From the NCBI GenBank assembly GCA_002307725.1, contig DBUB01000017.1:1-64000 (forward strand): a DNA stretch of 64,000 nucleotides. The letters are read 5' to 3'. Position 1 is the first letter of the stretch. Each line of letters starts with the position of its first letter. Shown piece by piece: positions 25,924-33,164 of the stretch. The position numbers were made by a program, and so were the translations under genes. Under the pieces are notes generated by a model that searched no databases, was not told the DNA's origin, and saw only the letters and a list, made by a program, of their open reading frames with translations. The DNA is from Alphaproteobacteria bacterium UBA1301. Lineage in GTDB: Bacteria; Pseudomonadota; Alphaproteobacteria; Micropepsales; Micropepsaceae.

Positions 25924-27281
25924 CACCCACACCTATGAAAAGCTCCAAACTTTCCCTTCTCGAAAAGATCGGCTTCGGTTCGGGCGACGCCGCCGTGAAC
26001 ATCGTGTGGTCGGCGCTGGCGATCATCATCACCTTCTTCTACACCGACGTGTACCGGCTCAACGTCGCCCACATCGCTCTGCTCGGCTTGTTGCCGCGCC
26101 TGATCGATGCCTTCGCCGACGTCGCCATGGGCGTTTTCACCGATGGGCGCACGACGCGCTGGGGCCGTTACCGCCCCTATCTGTTCGCCTTCGCGGTGCC
26201 GTTCGGCCTGTCGATCATGCTGGTTTTCACCACGCCCGATTTCACCTACATGGGCAAGCTGATCTGGGCCTATGCGACCTATACGGCGATGATGCTGGTC
26301 TTCACCTGCATCACCATCCCTTACATCTCGTTGCCGGCCGTCATCACCGACGATCCGCAGCAGCGGCTGTCGGCCAACGGCTATCGCCTGTTCTTCGCCA
26401 AAGGCGCCTCGCTTATGGTCAACACCTTCGTGCCGGTGTTTGCGGCGCGCTGGGGGCAGGCGCACATCGCCCACGGCTATCAGGTCGCGATGGCGATCAT
26501 GGCCGTGGTCGCGACGCTGATGTTCATCTTCTGCTTCTTCACCACCACCGAGCGGGTGGTGCACAAGAACGACCGCAAACCCTTGACCGAGCAACTCGGC
26601 CTGCTCTTCACCAACAGCCAATGGCTGTGTCTGGCCGGCGCCTGCGTCATCGGCACCGTCGGCTATGTCGTACGCGGCTCGGTCGGCCTCTATTACGCCA
26701 AATATTTTCTCGGCGGCGACGCCAGCTTGCAGGCGGCGTTCATCACCGTCGGCATCGTCGGCAACATCCTGGCGATGGTCGGCTCAACTTGGCTGACCAA
26801 GTTCGTTTGCAAGATCCAGGTTTTCCGCTGGTCGCAGCTCATAACATTTGTGCTCAGTGTCGCGATGTACGTCGTGGTGCAACCGGGCGCGGTGGTGGCG
26901 GCGTTCGTGTTCTACTTCCTGATCAACTTCATCGTCGATTTTCAGGGTCCGGTGTTTTGGTCGGCGATTTCGGAAAGCGTCGATTACGGCCAGGTCAAAC
27001 AGGGCAAGCGCGTGGCGGGCCTGGCATTCGGCGGCATTTCCTTCTGCCAGAAGATGGGCATGAGTCTGGCCGCTGGCATGGTCGGTTTGATGTTGACCTA
27101 CTACCACTACCAGCCCGACGTCGTACAAAGTGCGTTCACGCTGAACGGCATCGCGCTGATGCTGACTGTTATTCCCGGCGTGTTCCATCTACTCATGGGT
27201 CTATTGATGTACGGTTATTTCATCACCGACAAATACTACAATGAGAACATCCGCTCGAAGGTGACGCAAGAAACGCCATGA
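25920..27281 (+). CDS. GPH-type (MFS superfamily) sugar:cation symporter
   Basis: A 453-residue inner-membrane transporter with about twelve helices, of the glycoside-pentoside-hexuronide family. ATG 25920 overlaps the stop of the GH43 gene (ATGA); an in-frame ATG at 25935 lacks a ribosome binding site. Family signs: EKIGFGSGDAAVNIVW, FYTDVYRLN, RLIDAFADVAMGVFTD followed by TRWGRYRPYLF, and WSAISESVDYGQVKQGKR. It probably imports arabinose or short arabino-oligosaccharides released in the periplasm. It ends in an ATGATG overlap with the GH51 gene that would hydrolyse the imported oligosaccharides. Confidence 0.9.
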   Translation: MTPTPMKSSKLSLLEKIGFGSGDAAVNIVWSALAIIITFFYTDVYRLNVAHIALLGLLPRLIDAFADVAMGVFTDGRTTRWGRYRPYLFAFAVPFGLSIMLVFTTPDFTYMGKLIWAYATYTAMMLVFTCITIPYISLPAVITDDPQQRLSANGYRLFFAKGASLMVNTFVPVFAARWGQAHIAHGYQVAMAIMAVVATLMFIFCFFTTTERVVHKNDRKPLTEQLGLLFTNSQWLCLAGACVIGTVGYVVRGSVGLYYAKYFLGGDASLQAAFITVGIVGNILAMVGSTWLTKFVCKIQVFRWSQLITFVLSVAMYVVVQPGAVVAAFVFYFLINFIVDFQGPVFWSAISESVDYGQVKQGKRVAGLAFGGISFCQKMGMSLAAGMVGLMLTYYHYQPDVVQSAFTLNGIALMLTVIPGVFHLLMGLLMYGYFITDKYYNENIRSKVTQETP

Positions 27282-29179
27282 TGAAGATCACCATCGATAC
27301 CGATAAGCCTGGCGCCAAGATCAATCCCGCGATGTGGGGGCTGTTCTTCGAAGATATCAATTTCGGCGCCGATGGCGGGCTTTATGCCGAGCTGGTTAAG
27401 AACCGCAACTTTGCCTTTCCCAATCCGCTCACCGGCTGGCACAAGCTGTCGCCGTCGAAGGCGCGCGGGCAGATCTCCGTCCTCAGCGACGATCCGTTCA
27501 ACCTTCACCATCCGCATTATTTGCGCCTCCAATCCCAGGGCACCGACGTCTTCGGCATCGCCAATGAGGGGTTCCGCGGCATCGGCGTCAAGGCAGGCGA
27601 GGCTTACAATCTCTCGCTTCGGATTCGCGGCCAATCCGGCACGCCGGCACTGCGCGTCGCTCTCTATGCTGAGAATGGCGCGGTGCTGGAAGAGATCGAG
27701 CTTTCGGATTTCGCCTCGGGCTGGGAACAGCGTACCGCGGTGCTGCACCCCAGGGCCACCGATGCCAAAGCCAAACTCTATCTGCTCCTGGTCGGTGCTG
27801 GTGCGGTCGATATCGATTTCGTTTCGCTGTTCCCGGAAAATACTTGGAAGAAGCGGCCGGGCGGCTTGCGTGCCGATATGGTCCAGGCGCTGGCCGATCT
27901 GAAACCCGGATTTTTGCGCTTTCCCGGCGGCTGCATTGTGGAGGGTAGCGAACTCGATAAGCGCTATCAATGGAAAGAAACCATCAGGCCGGTGGAAGAA
28001 CGTCCGCTGCTGATCAACCGCTGGAACTACGAATTCCTGCATCGTCCAACGCCGGATTACTTCCAGACCTTCGGTCTTGGCTTTTTCGAGTACTTCCAGC
28101 TTTGCGAAGATATCGGCGCTGCGCCGCTGCCGATCATCAATTGCGGCATGGCGTGCCAATTCAACTCCGGCGAACTGGTGGCGATGGATGAGCTTCAGCC
28201 GTTCATCCAGGATGCTCTCGATCTGATCGAATTTGCCAATGGCCCGGCGACATCGCAATGGGGCGGCAAACGCGCGGCCATGGGCCATCCCGAACCGTTT
28301 CACCTCACCATGCTCGGGATCGGCAACGAGCAATGGGGGCCGCAATACATCGAACGGCTTGCGGCTTTCACCACGGCAATTCGCGCGCAACATCCCGGCA
28401 TCCAACTGATCGCCTCCTGCGGACCGGAACCGGCGGATGACCGGTTCGACTATCTGTGGCCGAAGTTTCGCGAATTGAAGGTCGATGTCGTCGACGAACA
28501 CTGCTACGCGCGTCCGTCCTGGTTCTTCGACAACACGCACCGCTACGATGATTACGACCGGGGCGGCCCGAAAGTTTTCTTCGGCGAATATGCGGCGCAA
28601 AGCGACAAAATGGTCAGCGTCGAGAACGTCAACAATCTCGAATGTGCCTTGTCAGAAGCCGCCTTCATGACCGGTCTCGAACGCAATGCCGATATAGTTG
28701 CCATGGCCTCTTACGCGCCGCTGTTCGCGCACAAGGATGCTTGGCAATGGACGCCGGATCTGATCTGGGTCGACAATCTATCGGTCGTACGCACGCCGAA
28801 TTATTATGTCCAGCAGATCTTCGCCTGCCATCGCGGCGATTGGACACTGCCCACCGAAATTTCCAGTAAGGATCAGACCCAACCGATTTACGCCAGCGCG
28901 ACACGCGATAACGAAGGCGGTGAGGTCATTATCAAGATCGTCAACCCTGGCGACGGACAGGAGGAGGCGGAGATCGCCTTGACCGGATCCGGCAAGGTCC
29001 AGGACATTGCGACGGCGATTGTCCTGGCTGCTGCGAGTTTGGACCAGCAAAATACGCTGGCGCAACCAAACCAAATCCTGCCGGAGGAAGCGGCCTTCAC
29101 CATTACCGGCAATCCGTTCGTCATCAGCGTTAGGCCGCACTCCCTTACGGTCCTTCGGGTCAAAACGCGGGTGCGTTAG
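27278..29179 (+). CDS. GH51 alpha-L-arabinofuranosidase
   Basis: A 633-residue glycosidase without a signal peptide, so cytoplasmic. ATG 27278 overlaps the transporter stop. It has the GH51 opening (NPAMWGLFFEDINFGADGG), an inserted carbohydrate-binding-like region (about 60-185), the acid/base Glu351 (GIGNEQWG) and nucleophile Glu437 (VFFGEYAAQ). FLRFPGGCIVEG and DEHCYARPSWF are also characteristic. It releases L-arabinose from imported oligosaccharides and closes the pathway begun by the GH43 enzymes. No arabinose isomerase or oxidative-pathway genes are in this window, so arabinose metabolism must be encoded elsewhere. Confidence 0.92.
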   Translation: MMKITIDTDKPGAKINPAMWGLFFEDINFGADGGLYAELVKNRNFAFPNPLTGWHKLSPSKARGQISVLSDDPFNLHHPHYLRLQSQGTDVFGIANEGFRGIGVKAGEAYNLSLRIRGQSGTPALRVALYAENGAVLEEIELSDFASGWEQRTAVLHPRATDAKAKLYLLLVGAGAVDIDFVSLFPENTWKKRPGGLRADMVQALADLKPGFLRFPGGCIVEGSELDKRYQWKETIRPVEERPLLINRWNYEFLHRPTPDYFQTFGLGFFEYFQLCEDIGAAPLPIINCGMACQFNSGELVAMDELQPFIQDALDLIEFANGPATSQWGGKRAAMGHPEPFHLTMLGIGNEQWGPQYIERLAAFTTAIRAQHPGIQLIASCGPEPADDRFDYLWPKFRELKVDVVDEHCYARPSWFFDNTHRYDDYDRGGPKVFFGEYAAQSDKMVSVENVNNLECALSEAAFMTGLERNADIVAMASYAPLFAHKDAWQWTPDLIWVDNLSVVRTPNYYVQQIFACHRGDWTLPTEISSKDQTQPIYASATRDNEGGEVIIKIVNPGDGQEEAEIALTGSGKVQDIATAIVLAAASLDQQNTLAQPNQILPEEAAFTITGNPFVISVRPHSLTVLRVKTRVR

Positions 29180-29424
29180 CTCTCAGCGTATCGACCGATC
29201 GCAAACCCGCTATTTCGAGGGACGGCGGTTTTTGCCTTTGGCCGCCTTTTGTGGAGATCGGTCTTGATGGCTTCCACCATCAGCGTCAGCACTTGGCGGT
29301 CGATGAACGACAGGGCATAAGCCGCAGTCAAAAGGGCGAGGGCGCCGCCGGCGTAGCCGATGCTTGGCCAAGCCTGTTCGTCTGCTTCGGTTCTGCGGTC
29401 GTCGTTCACGGCCTTGGCTTCCAT
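29176..29424 (-). pseudogene. N-terminal remnant of an MFS transporter
   Basis: A leftward frame of about 82 residues whose middle reads LALLTAAYALSFIDRQVLTLMV. That is the typical first helix of an MFS subgroup common in alphaproteobacteria. After about 60 residues the similarity stops: a basic tail (HKRRPKAK) leads to a stop, and the other eleven or so helices are missing. The likely start is ATG 29424; the frame extends to GTG 29448. A copy of the GATAACGTTGTC palindrome overlaps the 5' end (29434-29445), so the intact ancestor was probably in the same LacI-type regulon. It is a truncated relic, cut near the 3' end of the GH51 gene. Confidence 0.6.
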
Positions 29425-29433
29425 GCTCAATGA

Positions 29434-29445
29434 GATAACGTTGTC
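29434..29445. promoter_or_regulatory. Putative LacI-family operator, copy 1
   Basis: GATAACGTTGTC, 11 of 12 bases of the palindrome found at four other places in this locus. It lies nine bases before the ATG of the truncated transporter and about 195 bases before the first LacI gene. Confidence 0.55.
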
Positions 29446-29639
29446 CACGCGACAAAATGAATGATGCGCTCATTGCCATTATGTTGTAGTTAAAATCTGG
29501 GCGATCTGAATTAAAGCAATACTTGCTTTCACGCTGGCACCAGGGCTACCACGAAGGTCAAATTTTTCTGCATCGCGTTTTTTCTGGGCAGAAGCGCAAG
29601 GGTATCACCACTCTCATGGTTCCAGACTGACCAAAGGCT
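29446..29639. other. Intergenic region before the first LacI-type gene
   Basis: No gene is seen. It should carry the promoter of the first LacI regulator. The adjoining palindrome (29434-29445) could let the regulator act on its own gene as well as on the decayed transporter gene. Confidence 0.35.
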
Positions 29640-30680
29640 ATGGCAAATATTACCATCAAAGATATTGCGCGCGCATCGGGTTATTCGATCAAGACCGTCT
29701 CGCGTGTCGTCAACCATGCACCGACCGTGACTCCCGAAATTCGGGATAAGATCGAAGCCGTCATCGCCCGGTTCGATTACCAGCCGAACGTTTGGGCGCG
29801 CTCTCTGCGCAGTTCGCGTTCACAACTGATCGCTCTGTTCTCCGACGATCCGACGTTCGACTACTTCAGCAAGCTTCAGTTGGCGGCAACGATTGTTTGC
29901 CAGCAGGCTGGTTATCACCTCATGCTGGAGATGTCGCCCAATTCCAAAAGCAATTTGGTGCAAGCGGTCAAGAATCTGGCAAACTCGACCAAACTCGATG
30001 GCGTGCTCGTGATTCCGCCGGAGTCGGACAATCTGTCATTCATGAAAGCGCTCGTGGCGGCGAAACTGCCGTTTGTACGCGTTACGCCCAACAAACACTT
30101 TGAGCTTTCCTCCTATGTGCAAATCGATGACCGCCAAGTGGCATACGACATTGTCCGCTATCTGATTGAACTTGGTCATCGGCAGATCGCCTATATTGCC
30201 GGTCCGCGCTGGCACTCGACCTCTCAATTGCGTCTGGCCGGGTTTCGCGCCGCGATGAAGGACCATGAGCTTGCCGTGTGCGACGACTGGGTCATCACCG
30301 GCGGCTACGACGTGCAAAGCGGAATGCAATCGGGGCAGGTGCTGTTTTCCGGCCGACGCCGGCCGACGGCTGTCGCGGCCTATAACGACGCTACGGCCAT
30401 CGGTGTCATGGCTTCGGCATACGCTCAGGGTATGGCCATTCCCCGAGATGTCTCTGTCGTCGGCATCGACGACTCGCCCATCGCATCCACCTTTTGGCCG
30501 AAGTTGACGACTGTTCGACAGCCCGTTGCCGAACTGGGCCAGGCGGCAACCGAAATCCTGATCCGGGAGATTGAGGGGGGCACGGATCGAGTCGTCCGCA
30601 AGCTGGAATGCGAGATTGTTGTACGCGATTCATCCGGTCCTCCAAGGATGCCAAAGCGAAAACGTGCTGTCGGGAAATAG
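29640..30680 (+). CDS. LacI-family transcriptional regulator, paralogue 1
   Basis: A 346-residue regulator. An N-terminal LacI helix-turn-helix (ITIKDIARASGYSIKTVSRVVN, residues about 3-25) and hinge (YQPNVWARSLR) are followed by a periplasmic-binding-protein-like effector domain. Motifs include GVLVIPPESDN, IDDRQVAYDIVRYLIELGH, and VVGIDDSPIASTFWPKLTTVRQP. The neighbour at 30882 is a clear paralogue with a nearly identical recognition helix (SFKTVSRVIN), so both should read the same operator, plausibly the GACAACGTTGTC palindrome. Differences in the effector domain suggest two inducers. Start ATG 29640 is set by the family N-terminus (MANITIKDIA). Confidence 0.92.
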   Translation: MANITIKDIARASGYSIKTVSRVVNHAPTVTPEIRDKIEAVIARFDYQPNVWARSLRSSRSQLIALFSDDPTFDYFSKLQLAATIVCQQAGYHLMLEMSPNSKSNLVQAVKNLANSTKLDGVLVIPPESDNLSFMKALVAAKLPFVRVTPNKHFELSSYVQIDDRQVAYDIVRYLIELGHRQIAYIAGPRWHSTSQLRLAGFRAAMKDHELAVCDDWVITGGYDVQSGMQSGQVLFSGRRRPTAVAAYNDATAIGVMASAYAQGMAIPRDVSVVGIDDSPIASTFWPKLTTVRQPVAELGQAATEILIREIEGGTDRVVRKLECEIVVRDSSGPPRMPKRKRAVGK

Positions 30681-30881
30681 CATGTACCGCAGAGCCGGCA
30701 TTTCGGTGGCGTTGAGGGTATTGCGGAGTGGTCGGGGCGCAATCGCCGGACGCAGCGGCTTTTGTCGGGCTCGGCCCTTGATAATTGAGCCTTGAGGAGC
30801 ATTACTATTCAGAGAGCTCACCGGCGTGCCCGCAATGGACGCGAGTGCCGCCTCCAGCAGTAATGATGGCAGTCTTCATTC

Positions 30882-31910
30882 ATGGCGAACATAACCATTA
30901 AGGACATCGCTCGAGCATCGGGCTATTCCTTCAAGACTGTTTCCCGCGTCATCAATCGTCAGACGACCGTGGCTGAGGATATCCGGGAAAAGGTCGAGGC
31001 GGTTATCGCCAAGATGGATTACAAGCCCAATGTCTGGGCGAGAGCATTGCGCAGCTCGCGTTCGCATCTCATCGCACTGTTCGCCAACGATCCCACCGTT
31101 GCCTACACCAGCCGTATCCAGCTTGCCGCCGTATCCGCGTGTCAGCAAGCAGGTTACCACCTGATGGTCGAGATAATGCCACACGAGCACGCTGTGGCCC
31201 GGACGATCAAGGACATCGCGAACACGGTCCATCTCGACGGCGTGCTGCTGGTACCGCCGAGTTGCGATAACCAGGTGCTGTTGAAGGCGTTGACCGCTGC
31301 CAAGCTGCCGTTTGTGCGCATTTCGCCCTACGAACAGCTCGATGTAGCCTCGTATGTGCATATCGACGACCGTCGTGCCGTCTATGATATGACGCGCTAC
31401 CTGATTGAATTGGGCCATCGGGACATCAGCTTCGTGAAGGGGATGGAGGGGCACGCGGCGGCCACGCAGAGGCTACACGGCTTTCAGGATGCGATGTATG
31501 ATTACGGCGTCGCCGTACGCGATAATTGGGTCGTTGCGGGGAATTTCGATGTGCAATCCGGTATGCAGGCCGGGCAAGCGCTCTTATCGGGAAAGGCTCG
31601 TCCGACCGCCATCCTGGCAGCCAACGATGACTGTGCCATTGGCGTGATGGCAGCCGCGTATAGCAAAGGCGTGGTGATTCCCCGCGATCTTTCGATCGTC
31701 GGTGTCGACGATTCTCCGATGGCATCGGCGTTCTGGCCGAAGCTCACCACAATCCGTCAGCCTGTCGCCGATCTGGGTAGAGTGGCGACGGAGATCCTCA
31801 TCCGCGAAATCGAGGTTCCCTCGGAACGAACGGTCGAGAAGCTTGAGTGCGAGATTGTCGTGCGCGAGTCGGCGGGGCCGCCAGCCAGAAAGGCCCGGCG
31901 CGGGAAATAA
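30882..31910 (+). CDS. LacI-family transcriptional regulator, paralogue 2
   Basis: A 342-residue LacI-type regulator with the same opening (MANITIKDIARASGYSFKTVSRVIN) and domain order as the gene 200 bases upstream; the two align along their whole length. Effector-domain text includes GVLLVPPSCDNQVLLKALTAAKLPFVR and IDDRRAVYDMTRYLIELGH. This looks like a tandem duplication. The DNA-contacting residues are kept while the effector pocket has diverged. That would allow the same promoters to respond to two sugars. Its 3' end abuts the terminator hairpin of the convergent GH5 gene. Confidence 0.92.
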   Translation: MANITIKDIARASGYSFKTVSRVINRQTTVAEDIREKVEAVIAKMDYKPNVWARALRSSRSHLIALFANDPTVAYTSRIQLAAVSACQQAGYHLMVEIMPHEHAVARTIKDIANTVHLDGVLLVPPSCDNQVLLKALTAAKLPFVRISPYEQLDVASYVHIDDRRAVYDMTRYLIELGHRDISFVKGMEGHAAATQRLHGFQDAMYDYGVAVRDNWVVAGNFDVQSGMQAGQALLSGKARPTAILAANDDCAIGVMAAAYSKGVVIPRDLSIVGVDDSPMASAFWPKLTTIRQPVADLGRVATEILIREIEVPSERTVEKLECEIVVRESAGPPARKARRGK

Positions 31911-31940
31911 AAAAACGCCGGAGAGCCAATCTCTCCGGCG
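31908..31940 (-). terminator. Rho-independent terminator of the GH5 gene
   Basis: A perfect ten-base stem (CGCCGGAGAG / CTCTCCGGCG) with a five-base loop. Read on the minus strand it is followed by a run of T. It sits 36 bases beyond the GH5 stop and overlaps the end of the convergent LacI gene. Confidence 0.85.
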
Positions 31941-31975
31941 CTTGCGCAGCTTTCGCTTCCGGTGAAATCAGGGTT

Positions 31976-33070
31976 TCACTGTCCTGGGTTTTGCGCGTTG
32001 CCGTCTGGCGGGATGATTGCGTGCAGGATCGGCTCGACCCATCCGTCCTTGCTGAAATCGTAGACGGTGAAATCCGGATCGAACTGCCAATACGCCCAGG
32101 GGAACCCATGCGCCTCGGCGGCGCGGGCAACGGCAAAGTCCCATTTTACGCGGTATTCCATTGCCGCCTTGTCGTAAGCGCCGAACTCACCCAGGAAGAC
32201 CGGCCGGTGATGAGCGTCGGACCACGCCTTCACCTGATCGAAATTCTTGTTGAGGAGCGCGTAGTCAGCCTCTGAACCCCAAGTGATACCCGACAGCTTC
32301 TGGATCTCGGGACCGACCCAATAGGCGCCCTGATGGGTGAATGTCACTGGATTATAGTAATGGAAGGTGACGATGATGTGTTGGTCGTCGGCCGGCAGAT
32401 CGAGATCGGGAAGGTGCTCGAGCGAGTTCCAGATCGATGGACCAATGATGACGTTGCGCGTCGGATTGCTGGTGCGGATGATGGCCAGCGCTTCGTGAAA
32501 CTCGGCGTTCCACAGTTCCGGCGTCATGGCCTGATTCGGCTCATTGAGGATTTCGAACATCACCTGGTGGGGCGCATCCTTGTAGCGCGGCGCAATTTGC
32601 GACCAGAAGGCATTTACTTTGGTGCGGCAGATCACGGCGTCCTTGCCGCATGTTTCGAAATCGTGCTCGTCCAGGATGACGTTCAGGCCATCACCGACGG
32701 CGGTGGTGACCATCGTATCCAACGTCTTGAGCCATTCGGGGTCGAGCCGGTTGGCACTGTCCATGTGGCTGAAGGACTGCAGGACCACGCGCACGGTTTT
32801 GAAGCCCGCGTCGCGGATAATCTTGAAATGCCGTGGTTGGAAGCGCCCTTTCGTCGGGTCCTTCCACACCGGATCGTAGCCCAGCACGTTCACGCCGCGC
32901 CCCAAGTCGGCGACTTGTGCGAAGGCATCGACAGGTGCGAAGGGTTGCGCAAATGTCGGTGCCGTCTGTTTCCCTTCCTGGGGGGGAGTTGCGCAGCTGG
33001 CAACGGTGACGACTGCAAGAATGAGACTCGCAACCGCCGTCGTCTGCGATAAGACGGAAAGCGGTTTCAT
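31976..33070 (-). CDS. GH5-family endoglucanase-like lipoprotein
   Basis: A 364-residue cellulase-family enzyme. ATG 33070 has GGAGG with good spacing. The N-terminus is a lipoprotein signal with lipobox VASC (Cys26), so it should be anchored to a membrane. GH5 residues: acid/base Glu177 (EILNEPNQ) and nucleophile Glu295 (VFLGEFGAY), with VRVVLQSFSH and HYYNP also typical. It probably cuts a beta-glucan, xyloglucan or mannan backbone. It lies 94 bases downstream of a GH3 gene on the same strand, so it may share that gene's palindrome-controlled promoter. The exact substrate subfamily cannot be told by eye. Confidence 0.9.
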   Translation of the reverse strand: MKPLSVLSQTTAVASLILAVVTVASCATPPQEGKQTAPTFAQPFAPVDAFAQVADLGRGVNVLGYDPVWKDPTKGRFQPRHFKIIRDAGFKTVRVVLQSFSHMDSANRLDPEWLKTLDTMVTTAVGDGLNVILDEHDFETCGKDAVICRTKVNAFWSQIAPRYKDAPHQVMFEILNEPNQAMTPELWNAEFHEALAIIRTSNPTRNVIIGPSIWNSLEHLPDLDLPADDQHIIVTFHYYNPVTFTHQGAYWVGPEIQKLSGITWGSEADYALLNKNFDQVKAWSDAHHRPVFLGEFGAYDKAAMEYRVKWDFAVARAAEAHGFPWAYWQFDPDFTVYDFSKDGWVEPILHAIIPPDGNAQNPGQ

Positions 33071-33164
33071 TGGTACCTCCTCAAATAGTGCAAATGTTTT
33101 TGTGAATGGACTGAAGCATGCGGGCCCCGCCGGGGGGGGGGCGCCGGCGGGCTTGGTCGCCGGC

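Noticed and set aside
27236..28600. 454-codon minus-strand frame opposite GH51
   Set aside because: Antisense to a clear GH51 enzyme with intact catalytic residues; composition is that of a shadow frame.
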